From NCBI RefSeq assembly GCF_002159645.1, contig NZ_NFJB01000004.1, positions 1-64,000 on the forward strand: a DNA stretch of 64,000 nucleotides. The letters are read 5' to 3'. Numbering within the stretch: position 1 is the first letter of the stretch; each line of letters starts with the position of its first letter. Shown here in pieces: positions 25,211 through 34,972 of the stretch. The notes under the pieces are model-generated. The model had not been told where the DNA came from, did not search any database, and saw nothing but the letters and a program-made list of their open reading frames with translations. The DNA comes from Parabacteroides sp. An277 (GTDB taxonomy: Bacteria; Bacteroidota; Bacteroidia; Bacteroidales; Tannerellaceae). A program made the translations under genes and the position numbers.

Positions 25211-26500
25211 TTATCCTCTATCTTCCGTCGATTGAGAAATCTTACGCACCAGCACTTTGTCTATGCGCGCACCATCCATATCGACAATTTCAAACTCAAA
25301 ACACATCCAAGTGAGCTTCTCACCTGTTTTGGGAAGACGCTCCAGAATATCAAGAATTAAGCCACTAAGGGTATTATAATCATGCTCTGAATACAAGTCT
25401 TCCATATCAAAATAGGCCAGAAAATCATAAAAAGAATACTGCCCATCGACAAGCCATGTACCATCAGCACGCTCTACCATTTCAAGCTCTTCATCCGCTT
25501 CCGGTACTTGTCCCACCAATCCTTCCATAATATCTTTCAAGGTAACGATACCTTCGATACCTCCAAATTCATCCGTCACAATCGCATATTTCACACGCGC
25601 CTGCTTGAATTGTTCCAAAGTAGAATAAACACTTTGGTTTTCAGGAACAAATTGAGCAGGTTTCACAATTTTCCGAAGCGAAAATCCTGGTGTATGAATA
25701 TAAACAAACAAATCCTTTAAAGATACAACCCCCAAGAAATCATCAAATTTCCCGGAAGCCACCGGATAAATATCAAACAAGTTAGCTTCTACTTTCCGAT
25801 TAATCTCTTCCGCTGAATCCATAACATCGAGCCATACCAAATCGCCCCGATGCGTCATGATAGAATCTACCCGCCGATCACCTAAATTAAATACGCGTTC
25901 TACGATATCATGCTCCACTTCCTGCACCTCGCCATCATCATATCCTTCTTTTACGATAGCTTTAATTTCTTCTTCCGTTACCTTCGAATCTTCCACTTTA
26001 TCCAATCCTATCATTTTCACCGTCAGTGCCGTACTTTTCGACAACAACCAGACGAAAGGAGACGCCAATAACGACAAGAAATGCATAGGACGCGCTATTA
26101 ACATCGAAGCACTTTCTGAACAACTCATGCCGATACGCTTCGGGACTAATTCTCCGAATATCAACGTCAGATAAGTAATAATAACTACAATAAGCGTCTT
26201 CGAGATAATCAACGCGTAAGGCTGAAGAACAGGAACATAAGCCACCCATACAGCCAGGTCGTCTGCCAACGCCTCGCCCGAATACAAACCGGTCAAGATA
26301 CCAATCAAAGTGATGCCAATCTGGATGGTCGATAAAAAACGATCTGGCTCTTCAGCCAATTTTAATGCGGTCTGTGCCGAACGATTTCCTTTTTTAGCTT
26401 CTGTTTCAAATTTACTTTTTCGGGATGACACCAATGCGATTTCCGACATGGCCAAAACCCCATTCAACAAAATTAAAATTACAATTATAACTATTTCCAT
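25211..26500 (-). CDS. gldE: CNNM/CorC-type membrane protein, GldE-like
   Basis: 429 residues. An N-terminal DUF21/CNNM transmembrane domain (about 1-180) starts MEIVIIVILILLNGVLAMSE. A CBS pair follows (about 200-325, including RRVDSIMTHRGDLVWLDV and GGIEGIVTLKDIMEGLVG), then a C-terminal CorC/HlyC domain. Members handle magnesium efflux; in gliding Bacteroidetes the homologue is called GldE. It is probably the first gene of a three-gene operon with xylB and the TlpA-like gene, an odd mixture whose logic is unclear. Confidence 0.85.
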   Translation of the reverse strand: MEIVIIVILILLNGVLAMSEIALVSSRKSKFETEAKKGNRSAQTALKLAEEPDRFLSTIQIGITLIGILTGLYSGEALADDLAVWVAYVPVLQPYALIISKTLIVVIITYLTLIFGELVPKRIGMSCSESASMLIARPMHFLSLLASPFVWLLSKSTALTVKMIGLDKVEDSKVTEEEIKAIVKEGYDDGEVQEVEHDIVERVFNLGDRRVDSIMTHRGDLVWLDVMDSAEEINRKVEANLFDIYPVASGKFDDFLGVVSLKDLFVYIHTPGFSLRKIVKPAQFVPENQSVYSTLEQFKQARVKYAIVTDEFGGIEGIVTLKDIMEGLVGQVPEADEELEMVERADGTWLVDGQYSFYDFLAYFDMEDLYSEHDYNTLSGLILDILERLPKTGEKLTWMCFEFEIVDMDGARIDKVLVRKISQSTEDRG

Positions 26501-26587
26501 TGATCAAATTAACCTGATTCGGACGCGAATATAAGTATAATTTGTGAACAACCTAATTACAATCACAAAATATTTTCAGAAAAATCT

Positions 26588-26595
26588 TATCTTTG
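26588..26595 (+). promoter_or_regulatory. dnaX -7 box
   Basis: TATCTTTG, 31 bp before the dnaX ATG. The -33 region is unconvincing. Confidence 0.5.
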
Positions 26596-26626
26596 CAAAC
26601 AATTAAGGCTAGAAAGCACATCTTTA

Positions 26627-28378
26627 ATGGACAATTATATTGTATCGGCACGAAAATATCGCCCCTCTACATTTCGCGACGTAGTAGGGCAAAAGGCTCT
26701 GACTAAGACACTTAAAAATGCTATTCAAAGTCAGAAGTTAGCGCATGCTTATCTATTCTGCGGACCGCGCGGTGTAGGGAAAACGTCGTGTGCCCGCATC
26801 TTTGCCAAAACGATTAATTGCATGAATCCAGCTGCCGATGGAGAAGCATGTAATGCTTGCGAATCATGCCATGCATTTAATGAACAACGTTCGTTAAATA
26901 TTCATGAATTAGACGCAGCATCCAACAACTCGGTAGACGATATCCGTTCACTTATTGAACAAGTCCGTATCCCGCCTGCCATCGGCAAATATAAAGTATT
27001 CATCATCGACGAGGTACACATGCTGAGTACAGCAGCCTTCAACGCATTTCTCAAAACACTGGAAGAACCTCCGCACCATGCCATTTTCATTTTGGCCACG
27101 ACCGAGAAACACAAAGTACTTCCTACAATTCTTTCTCGTTGCCAAACATACAATTTTGCACGCATTACGGTGAATGACATTGCCGAACATTTACAATATG
27201 TAGCTCAATCAGAGCAAATCAAGGCAGAAATCGAAGCACTCAACATCATCGCTCAAAAAGCAGATGGCGGTATGCGTGACGCTCTTTCGATATTCGACCA
27301 AGTGGCAAGCTTTACAAATGGAAATATCACGTATCAAGCTGTTATCGATAACTTAAACGTGCTGGATTATGATTACTATTTCCGCTTGACCGATGCTATT
27401 TTGAATGGAAATATCCGAGCATCTCTTCTTCTTTTGAATGATATATTAAACAAAGGATTTGATGCGCAAAATGTAATTAACGGATTGGCCAGTCATTTCC
27501 GAGATTTACTTGTTTGTAAAGATACTGAAACATTGATTCTATTTGAAGTAGGCGCTTCGATTCGTGAACGATATAAAGAAATGGCACAACGTTGTCCGGA
27601 TGCTTTCCTTTATAAAGCTATTGAATTAGCCAATACATGCGACCTCAACTATCGGGCAAGTCGTAACAAGCGATTGCTGGTCGAATTGACACTTATCCAA
27701 CTCTGTCAACTCTCTCATCCGGCAGATGAAACTAAAAAAAAAGCACAGTTAGAACCTATTGAAGCATCTGTTCAACCAACGACTTCTACAACACAACCCG
27801 TGAAGCCGCAAGTAACGGAAACGACACATCCCGTTGGAAACACACAAACATTCGTTTCCCATACACCGCATATCACGCCACCATCGGCTACAGAGGTAAC
27901 CTCGGCAAAACGAACTGGCAGGCCACCTATGGCAGCTTCGCTTAAAGACATTGCGCATCCAAAGGCATCAGCTCCTATACAATCCGCTTCCAATCCTTAT
28001 CAAAAAGTGAAACGAGATACACCTTTCACTCAAGAACAATTGGAAGCTGCATGGAAAACGTATGCCGAAACGATTGATAAGAAAGTCTATCTAAAGAACA
28101 TCATGCTTAACAATACGCCGCATTTACAAGATCATGCGCTCTTCGAAGTAGGCGTACATAATCCAGGTATGCAAGATGAATTGGCGAATAATGCCACAGA
28201 GATTCTTTCCACCTTGCGCGAACGCCTTCAGAACGACCATATTCAAATGCGTGTTCGCATTCTTGAATCCAACGAAAAGCATCTGGCTTATACAAGCCAA
28301 GAAAAGCTTGAACACATGCTGGAGATTAATCCTTTATTAAATAAACTTATTACAGATTTCAAATTACGTACCGAATGA
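26627..28378 (+). CDS. dnaX: DNA polymerase III subunit gamma/tau
   Basis: Clamp-loader ATPase, 583 residues. Walker A GPRGVGKT is at residues 46-53, zinc-binding Cys65, Cys75, Cys78 and Cys81 come next, Walker B FIIDEV is at 125-130, and the SRC arginine finger is in TILSRCQ. A Pro/Thr-rich linker around 360-450 leads to a C-terminal tau-type domain. I see no obvious slippery site for a gamma product. The stop overlaps the start of the PAP2 gene (ATGA). Confidence 0.95.
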   Translation: MDNYIVSARKYRPSTFRDVVGQKALTKTLKNAIQSQKLAHAYLFCGPRGVGKTSCARIFAKTINCMNPAADGEACNACESCHAFNEQRSLNIHELDAASNNSVDDIRSLIEQVRIPPAIGKYKVFIIDEVHMLSTAAFNAFLKTLEEPPHHAIFILATTEKHKVLPTILSRCQTYNFARITVNDIAEHLQYVAQSEQIKAEIEALNIIAQKADGGMRDALSIFDQVASFTNGNITYQAVIDNLNVLDYDYYFRLTDAILNGNIRASLLLLNDILNKGFDAQNVINGLASHFRDLLVCKDTETLILFEVGASIRERYKEMAQRCPDAFLYKAIELANTCDLNYRASRNKRLLVELTLIQLCQLSHPADETKKKAQLEPIEASVQPTTSTTQPVKPQVTETTHPVGNTQTFVSHTPHITPPSATEVTSAKRTGRPPMAASLKDIAHPKASAPIQSASNPYQKVKRDTPFTQEQLEAAWKTYAETIDKKVYLKNIMLNNTPHLQDHALFEVGVHNPGMQDELANNATEILSTLRERLQNDHIQMRVRILESNEKHLAYTSQEKLEHMLEINPLLNKLITDFKLRTE

Positions 28379-29139
28379 GCAAGATACGATTACATATCCT
28401 CGCTTTCCTGTTTTCTTTTTGCACCCTATCGCTTTGGTCGCAAACCTCGGAAGAGGCAATTTCCGTAGCAGATACGATTCCTCTCGTTGAATACCACTTC
28501 CAACCGAAATCGCTTATCCTACCTGCTTCATTGATCACCGTAGGAGCTATCGGCACGGCTATCGACGGGATGAATGATTTCCACCTTTTTTCCAGAAAAG
28601 ATTCCGTCAAGCAAATCAAAGTGGATAATTATTTGGAATGGGGCATGCTCGGCTGGGTGTTTGTCTGCGACTTGATGGGCAAAGAGAAACACTCATGGGT
28701 AGACCAGCTTTGCCTTGTCGGGTTGGGCGAAATCATTAATGCCGGATTAACCCGCGGCGTAAAGCATCTTGTCAATGAACGACGTCCGGACGGAGGTATC
28801 CATTCTTTTCCCTCTGGACACACGGCCAATGTTTTCCTCGGTGCCCATATCGCTTACAAGGAATTTAAAGACTCGAACCCTTGGTTGGCCTATTCGGGTT
28901 ATGCCGTTGGGCTGTTTGTGGCTGGTTCGCGGGTATATAACAATCGGCATTGGGTAGCCGACGTCATCGCAGGTGCTGGATTTGGAATCCTTGCCGCCGA
29001 ACTTTCCTACCTTATCTACTTTCCCATTCGAAATGCCATTGCCGAAAAGATAAACCTTAAACGGAATAACAAACTTATTGTTAGCCCTGTTTTGAATACA
29101 GACGGTGGTGCCGGGCTTTATTTCTCCTATTCTTTCTGA
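28375..29139 (+). CDS. PAP2-family membrane phosphatase
   Basis: 254 residues with a signal peptide and several membrane segments. The three-part phosphatase signature is complete: K130-x6-RP, PSGH at 146-149, and SR185-186 with His192 and Asp196. Members dephosphorylate phosphatidic acid, undecaprenyl diphosphate or lipid A. It is coupled to dnaX by a 4-bp overlap, and its 3' end overlaps the convergent GNAT gene by 13 bp. Confidence 0.9.
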   Translation: MSKIRLHILAFLFSFCTLSLWSQTSEEAISVADTIPLVEYHFQPKSLILPASLITVGAIGTAIDGMNDFHLFSRKDSVKQIKVDNYLEWGMLGWVFVCDLMGKEKHSWVDQLCLVGLGEIINAGLTRGVKHLVNERRPDGGIHSFPSGHTANVFLGAHIAYKEFKDSNPWLAYSGYAVGLFVAGSRVYNNRHWVADVIAGAGFGILAAELSYLIYFPIRNAIAEKINLKRNNKLIVSPVLNTDGGAGLYFSYSF

Positions 29140-29669
29140 TAAGCATCATCGATTCGTCTCTTTACATATAAGTAATGAGGCATATCGACACCCCGGTAAT
29201 GCTTCGTCCAAACCTCCTTTTGCAACACCATTCCATTACGAAGGGCAACTCGTTGGGAAAGGAGGTTCGTATCGCGGATAATAGAACCCACCTCATCGGC
29301 ATGCAATACCTGAAAAGCATAATCCATACAAGCCCGTGCCGCTTCTGTAGCATATCCTTGATGCCAATGTCGACGTTCGAACAGATATCCGACTTCCAGC
29401 AGACGACGTTCCTTCCACATCTGCCACGTCAAGCCGCATTGACCTATCATATCGCCCGTATCTTTCCGAACCACAGCCCATAAGCCGATACCATCTTCCC
29501 GGTACCTTCGTAATTGTTTCTCTAACCAGGCCCGCGTTTCTTCATCGGAAAAAGCACCCTCGTAGGCATACATCACCTCCTCGTCCTGCAAAATACGACT
29601 CAAAGCTTCGTAATCAGCCCACGTCATCTCCCGTAACTGCAATCGCTTTGTTTCCAAAATCATCTTCAT
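29127..29669 (-). CDS. GNAT-family N-acetyltransferase
   Basis: About 180 residues of the RimJ/RimL-like GNAT group: it opens with ILETKRLQLREMTWADYEAL, has the acetyl-CoA loop region RHWHQGYATEAARA and ends in a typical core. The frame extends to 29738, but the promoter -7 box (TACCTTTG, minus strand, 29688-29695) cuts it off, and AAGGA precedes the ATG at 29669. The substrate is unknown; ribosomal protein or small-molecule amines are typical. Confidence 0.88.
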   Translation of the reverse strand: MKMILETKRLQLREMTWADYEALSRILQDEEVMYAYEGAFSDEETRAWLEKQLRRYREDGIGLWAVVRKDTGDMIGQCGLTWQMWKERRLLEVGYLFERRHWHQGYATEAARACMDYAFQVLHADEVGSIIRDTNLLSQRVALRNGMVLQKEVWTKHYRGVDMPHYLYVKRRIDDAYQKE

Positions 29670-29830
29670 AATCCTTTCTTTTTCGCACAAAGGTATGCGA
29701 AAAAGAGAAAAGAGAAAAACACTTTCCGGCGTTCTCAAACCTTAAAAAAGCCAAAACGTCCTGCTGAATCCTTTTTGAATGGAAAGCAAACTCCCATACA
29801 AGGCGGAGATTCTTTCGAAAGCAATAGGAA

Positions 29831-29924
29831 ATTCTTTACGTATCGACGATGTTTGTATAAATATCATCGATATTTGTATATCTTTAGGCTAAAGATAAAG
29901 AAATATCGACGATACGTAAAGAAT
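29831..29924. repeat. MITE-like inverted repeat
   Basis: Arms 29831-29850 and 29905-29924 are complementary at 19 of 20 positions (ATTCTTTACGTATCG core). Inside is a second perfect stem, ATCTTTA-GGC-TAAAGAT, plus a near-repeat of TATCATCGATATTTGTATA. There is no coding capacity. It lies in the divergent gap before the small membrane genes at 30,035; the rest of that gap (29,740-29,830) holds nothing recognisable. Confidence 0.75.
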
Positions 29925-30034
29925 ATATAGGCAAGAAAACAAGTTTCTTTCGGATAAAAGGAATTTTCTACCGTACTATTTCTTGTTTTATTTTAAATCT
30001 GTATATTTGCATGTCAAACTAATTACCGGATGCT

Positions 30035-30226
30035 ATGTGGAAAGAAAAATTAGAAAACTATTTGATAGATATTTCAAAATACTTTTTGACAGGTGTGTTT
30101 ATCACCTCTTTAATAAAGGATTTGGATGGCATGCAATGGTTGATTTATACAATCAGCGGTTCCGTCTCTACAGTATTGCTCATTGCAGGATTAGTATTAA
30201 CCAGTAAAAGACAGGAGGAACAATAA
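30035..30226 (+). CDS. DUF6722-like small membrane protein
   Basis: 63 residues with an amphipathic start (MWKEKLENYLIDISKYF) and two hydrophobic segments (LTGVFITSLI and WLIYTISGSVSTVLLIAGLVL), with a charged tail. I recall this N terminus from proteins named DUF6722. A -7 box, TATATTTG, lies at 30002-30009. The next small ORF starts one base after its stop, with its Shine-Dalgarno (AGGAGGAA) inside this gene's last codons. Confidence 0.7.
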   Translation: MWKEKLENYLIDISKYFLTGVFITSLIKDLDGMQWLIYTISGSVSTVLLIAGLVLTSKRQEEQ

Positions 30227-30337
30227 ATGGGTACATTAATTATTTTAGGATTCGTCGGTATACCGTGCGTCGTATTTCTCCTTTGGTGCTTGACGCCTCC
30301 AGGGAAAAGATGGCTCAAAGCCAACAAGATGATTTGA
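30227..30337 (+). CDS. 36-residue membrane protein
   Basis: ATG directly follows the stop of the previous gene and is preceded by AGGAGGAA, an unusually strong ribosome-binding site for this phylum. The product starts MGTLIILGFVGIPCVVFLLW, a single membrane helix, and ends in a basic tail (PPGKRWLKANKMI). Tight coupling suggests it works with the DUF6722-like protein. Function unknown. Confidence 0.6.
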   Translation: MGTLIILGFVGIPCVVFLLWCLTPPGKRWLKANKMI

Positions 30338-30520
30338 AGGTTCGCTTGATATTCCTTTGGGATTATGCTTGATTTCGTATTTCGATTGCAAGCATAAAGA
30401 GGCGCGTATGTATTATGCAAACGTCTATTTTGAAAGAGGAACAAAAGAAAAAGAACGGAAAAGGCGGAATATCCCGATTAATTCCGTACCTTTGTCCAAG
30501 TTGAATGAAATATATAAACT

Positions 30521-32260
30521 ATGAGCGAAATCATTACGAATGAAGCCGAAGGCAAGAAGAATTTGAATTTTATTGAAGCCATGGTCGAGAAAGACTTGGC
30601 AGAAGGTAAGAATGGCGGACGAGTACAAACCCGTTTCCCGCCCGAACCGAACGGATACTTGCATATCGGTCATGCCAAAGCGATTTGCCTGGACTTCGGA
30701 ATTGCCGAACGCCATGGCGGGATTTGTAACCTGCGCTTTGACGATACTAATCCGGTAAAAGAAGATATGGAATATGTAGACGCTATTGAGGAAGACATCA
30801 AATGGCTGGGTTTCCATTGGGATAACGTCTATTATGCGTCCGATTATTTCCAACAATTATACGACTTTGCCATCCGTCTGATTCAAGAAGGAAAGGCGTA
30901 TGTAGACGAACAAAGCTCGGAAACAATTGCCCAGCAAAAGGGTACGCCTACGCAACCCGGCGTGGAAAGTCCGTATCGCAATCGTCCCATAGAGGAAAGT
31001 CTCGACCTTTTCCAACGGATGAATGAGGGCGAATTTGAAGAAGGAAGCATGACGCTTCGTGCCAAAATAGACATGGCCAATAGCAATATGCACTTCCGTG
31101 ACCCGATTATCTACCGCATCCTCAAGACTCCTCATCACCGCACCGGAACGAAATGGAAAGTTTACCCGATGTATGACTTCGCACACGGACAGAGTGATTA
31201 CTTCGAAGGTGTGACCCACTCGCTTTGTACGCTGGAGTTTGTACCTCACCGTCCATTGTATGACCTCTTCATCGATTGGTTAAAGGAAGGAAAAGACCTA
31301 GATGATAACCGTCCGCGTCAGACGGAGTTCAATAAGTTGAACCTCAACTACACATTGATGAGTAAACGAAACCTGCTTATCTTGGTAAAAGAAGGACTGG
31401 TAAACGGATGGGACGACCCGCGCATGCCAACCCTTTGCGGATTCCGAAGAAGAGGATACTCGCCGGAGTCTATCCGGAAATTTATCGATAAGATTGGTTA
31501 TACAACGTATGATGCATTAAACGAATTCTCTCTTTTGGAAAGTGCCGTACGGGAAGATTTGAATGCCCGGGCTACACGTGTATCGGCTGTATTAGATCCA
31601 GTCAAGCTCATCATCACCAACTATCCGGAAGGACAAGTGGAAGAGATGGAAGCCATCAACAATCCGGAAGACGAAACGGCCGGAAGCCATACGATTGAGT
31701 TTAGCCGCGAACTCTGGATGGAACGCGACGACTTTATGGAAGATGCGCCAAAGAAATTCTTCCGCATGACCCCCGGACAGGAAGTACGCTTGAAGAATGC
31801 CTATATCGTAAAATGTACGGGATGCAAAAAGGATGCTGAAGGCAAAGTAGTAGAAGTCTATTGCGAATATGATCCGAACACAAAGAGCGGTATGCCCGAA
31901 AGCAACCGGAAAGTGAAAGGAACACTCCATTGGTTGAGCTGCGCCCATTGCTTGCCCGCCGAAGTACGTTTGTACGACCGCCTCTGGGAAGTGGAAAATC
32001 CGCGTGACGAATTGGCAAAACTGAAAGAGCAAAGACTTTCTTCGTTGGAAGCCATGAAGCAGATGATGAATCCGGACTCATTGAAAGTGTTGACGAATTG
32101 CTATGTAGAGAAATACTTGGCTGAGCAGAAGCCTCTCTCTTACTTCCAGTTCCAACGCATCGGTTATTTCAATCTGGATCCGGACAGCACGCCAGATCAT
32201 TTGATTTTTAACCGTACCGTCTCATTAAAAGACACGTGGAATAAAATCAAAAACAAATAA
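30521..32260 (+). CDS. glnS: Glutaminyl-tRNA synthetase
   Basis: 579 residues, class I synthetase. HIGH at residues 48-51 (PEPNGYLHIGHAKAI) and the KMSKS variant MSKR at 280-283 form the ATP site. The C-terminal anticodon-binding barrels follow, and the length is normal for bacterial GlnRS. It charges tRNA-Gln directly. A -7 box, TACCTTTG, is at 30487-30494. Confidence 0.96.
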   Translation: MSEIITNEAEGKKNLNFIEAMVEKDLAEGKNGGRVQTRFPPEPNGYLHIGHAKAICLDFGIAERHGGICNLRFDDTNPVKEDMEYVDAIEEDIKWLGFHWDNVYYASDYFQQLYDFAIRLIQEGKAYVDEQSSETIAQQKGTPTQPGVESPYRNRPIEESLDLFQRMNEGEFEEGSMTLRAKIDMANSNMHFRDPIIYRILKTPHHRTGTKWKVYPMYDFAHGQSDYFEGVTHSLCTLEFVPHRPLYDLFIDWLKEGKDLDDNRPRQTEFNKLNLNYTLMSKRNLLILVKEGLVNGWDDPRMPTLCGFRRRGYSPESIRKFIDKIGYTTYDALNEFSLLESAVREDLNARATRVSAVLDPVKLIITNYPEGQVEEMEAINNPEDETAGSHTIEFSRELWMERDDFMEDAPKKFFRMTPGQEVRLKNAYIVKCTGCKKDAEGKVVEVYCEYDPNTKSGMPESNRKVKGTLHWLSCAHCLPAEVRLYDRLWEVENPRDELAKLKEQRLSSLEAMKQMMNPDSLKVLTNCYVEKYLAEQKPLSYFQFQRIGYFNLDPDSTPDHLIFNRTVSLKDTWNKIKNK

Positions 32261-32292
32261 AAGATCCACTAACGAGGTAGAGGTATATCTTC

Positions 32293-33762
32293 ATGAAAGG
32301 AAACCAAGCTATTGCCTTACTAAACAAATACGAAAAGGCTAAACAAGAGAATACAAATCTCTTTTTTAAAGAGTCGGAAATCAAATGTATGGTTGAAAAG
32401 CTCAATAACGAAAAGAATTTCCCTTATGCAGAAGAGATTCTTGACATGGCGGAAAAGATGTATCCGAACAGCCTTTATATCCAGCGAGAACGATGTTTAG
32501 TCAAATTGCAATTGAACAAAGTAGAAGAAGCTCTTGCTATTTCCGAAAGATATGCTTATGCGGAAGACTTAGAGTTAAATTCTTATCATATTGAAGCATT
32601 ATATTACCTGGGGGAAAACGAACAAATGGAAACTTATCTGGATTGGCTTACCCAAAAACGGGTAAATTATCTGGAAGACATCTATATTTCGTTTTTGGAA
32701 ATGCTTTATGTAGAAGAAGACGACGAGGAAATGCTTTATTATAAAGATTTAGTGTTCGAGCTATTCCCCCGCTCGCCTCAGTTCGTCGAACTCTATGCAG
32801 ACTTGTTTGCTCAAATGAACGACTATCCGTTAAGCATTGCTTATTGGAAAAAACTCCTTTCGATGAAACCGCATGAAGCTACCTATTGGTTAGAAATCGC
32901 CAATTGCTATTACCTCGATGAACATCACGAGGAGGCAATCCAAGCAGCAGACCAATCTTTACGCCTCAATGCTGGAAAAGATAAAAGTATCGAATGCGAA
33001 GCGTTGCAAATCAAAGCCTATGCTTATATGGGAATGGGGAAACGGAAGAAAGCGCTCCAATTATTGGACGAAATGATACGTTTCTGTTTACAATTTGAAC
33101 CTTTCCGCTATCGGTTAGTACGCTTCTTTTTAGCTGAAGGGCTTTACAAACGGGCTTATGTATTGATGACCTATTGCTATCATCAACTCCCTATACAAGA
33201 AATGGACGAGTGTTTTTATCGACTATATATCCATTGTTGCCTCTGGCTGGATAAATACGATGAAGCACTAAAACTAACCAAAGAAGCATTGCTTTTCTTC
33301 CCAACAGATCGGCACTTAAACCGAATCCAAGCGCAATTGAATCAGAATAAATTATCTCGCCATTGTTTTAATGACCAGAATTATGTCTTTTCATACGATA
33401 AAGATTATGATTTATTGCTCGACTTAGATAAAGGAGATACATTTCTCCGGCTCGGAGAGGAAGAGAAGAAACGCGGAAATTATCAAAAGGCTTTAAACTT
33501 CTTCAAAAAAGCACTCAAACAAAACTCTTTCAACCCCAAAACTCTTGTGTCGCTCATATGTTGCCTGACACATATAGAAAGTGATGAAGAGAGAAAGAAG
33601 TTGCTTGCTTTGATTCAACAAGGAATGCTCAATACCTTATCCAATAAAAAGTTCAAAATGCCAGAAGGCTGTTGGAATAGTCCTACGCACGTATTAAACA
33701 AACGAGTAAAGAACGACCAACTCATAGATGAATTCCTTTATAAAACAAACTATCGCAATTAA
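32293..33762 (+). CDS. TPR-repeat protein
   Basis: 489 residues, no signal peptide. TPR-like helical repeats run throughout (for example DYPLSIAYWKKLLSMKPHEATYWLEIANCYYLDEHHEEAI and NYQKALNFFKKALKQNS). The sequence is rich in Tyr and acidic residues. It lies 32 bp after glnS and 9 bp before the M24 peptidase gene, so it is probably co-transcribed with both. Role unknown. Confidence 0.8.
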   Translation: MKGNQAIALLNKYEKAKQENTNLFFKESEIKCMVEKLNNEKNFPYAEEILDMAEKMYPNSLYIQRERCLVKLQLNKVEEALAISERYAYAEDLELNSYHIEALYYLGENEQMETYLDWLTQKRVNYLEDIYISFLEMLYVEEDDEEMLYYKDLVFELFPRSPQFVELYADLFAQMNDYPLSIAYWKKLLSMKPHEATYWLEIANCYYLDEHHEEAIQAADQSLRLNAGKDKSIECEALQIKAYAYMGMGKRKKALQLLDEMIRFCLQFEPFRYRLVRFFLAEGLYKRAYVLMTYCYHQLPIQEMDECFYRLYIHCCLWLDKYDEALKLTKEALLFFPTDRHLNRIQAQLNQNKLSRHCFNDQNYVFSYDKDYDLLLDLDKGDTFLRLGEEEKKRGNYQKALNFFKKALKQNSFNPKTLVSLICCLTHIESDEERKKLLALIQQGMLNTLSNKKFKMPEGCWNSPTHVLNKRVKNDQLIDEFLYKTNYRN

Positions 33763-33771
33763 TAAACTAAG

Positions 33772-34950
33772 ATGATTACATCAGAAAGAATACAAGATTA
33801 TCATATAAAATGGAGACGTCTGCAAGAAGCCATGCAAAAGAATGAAGCAGATGGTTGTCTCGTAGCCTCAGGCATAAATCTGTTTTACTTAACAGGCGTT
33901 TTCTATAGCGGCTATTTCTATTTACCAGTTGAGGGAGAACCGTGGTTCTTCGTAAAACGACCTAATGGCTTAAACGGAGATCGTCTTATCTATATCCGAA
34001 AACCCGAACAATTGCCCGCTATTTTCCAAGAGAAAGGTATCCCATTACCCGAGAAGTTAATGTTGGAAGCAGATGAACTGACTTACACGGAATATGTCCG
34101 TTTACAAAATACTTTCCAACCTAAAGAGACGATGAATGCAACGACTATGTTGCGTCTCATTCGTCGGGTAAAGACGCCTTGGGAAATTGAACAGACACGC
34201 CTTTGTGCACGTCAACATGAGGCCGTATATGCAGAGATTCCATCTTGCTATCGTGCTGGCATGACGGATTTACAATTTCAGATAGAGATAGAGCATCGTA
34301 TGCGTCTGCATGGCTCTATGGGATTATTTCGTGCATTCGGTCCTAATATGGATATCTTCATGGGTAGTATCTTAGCAGGAGAGAATGCGGAGGCTCCTTC
34401 TCCTTTCGACTTCGCACTCGGAGGAGCAGGTATGAATGCTTCTTGTCCATTGGGTGCAAATGGTACGCCCTTAACAGATGGAATGGCTGTGATGGTAGAT
34501 ATGGCGGGTAATTATAGTCCCTACATGACGGATATGACCCGCGTCTTCTCGGTGGGGACGTTGACAGATGAAGCATATCGGGCACATCAAGTCTCTATCC
34601 ATATCCATGAAGAGATCGCGAAGGTAGCACGTCCGGGCACGGCTTGTGCGGATCTCTATCAGCTAGCCCTCCGCATCGCGACCGACGAAGGGTTGGAGGC
34701 AAACTTCATGGGGACCCGTCAGCAGGCTAAATTCGTGGGGCATGGCGTAGGTCTTCAAATCAATGAATTGCCGGTCCTCACGCCTCGTTCCAAAGAGTCA
34801 TTAGAGGAGGACATGGTCTTCGCCCTTGAACCTAAGTTCGTCCTACCCGGTATCGGTGCCGTCGGTATAGAGAACACCTATTTAGTGACCTCCCATGGGG
34901 TAGAGAAACTCACCAACGCCCCTGAAGAGGTCATTCGTTTAGATGTATAA
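33772..34950 (+). CDS. M24-family Xaa-Pro peptidase
   Basis: 392 residues. An N-terminal creatinase-like domain (about 1-150) precedes the pita-bread peptidase fold. All five metal ligands are present: Asp243 in MVDMAG, Asp254 in MTDMTR, His324 in GHGVGL, Glu353 in LEPKF and Glu367 in GIENT. It cleaves X-Pro peptides in the cytoplasm. The alkaline phosphatase gene follows after 22 bp. Confidence 0.9.
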   Translation: MITSERIQDYHIKWRRLQEAMQKNEADGCLVASGINLFYLTGVFYSGYFYLPVEGEPWFFVKRPNGLNGDRLIYIRKPEQLPAIFQEKGIPLPEKLMLEADELTYTEYVRLQNTFQPKETMNATTMLRLIRRVKTPWEIEQTRLCARQHEAVYAEIPSCYRAGMTDLQFQIEIEHRMRLHGSMGLFRAFGPNMDIFMGSILAGENAEAPSPFDFALGGAGMNASCPLGANGTPLTDGMAVMVDMAGNYSPYMTDMTRVFSVGTLTDEAYRAHQVSIHIHEEIAKVARPGTACADLYQLALRIATDEGLEANFMGTRQQAKFVGHGVGLQINELPVLTPRSKESLEEDMVFALEPKFVLPGIGAVGIENTYLVTSHGVEKLTNAPEEVIRLDV

Positions 34951-34972
34951 TTCCATTTAATTAAGACATACA

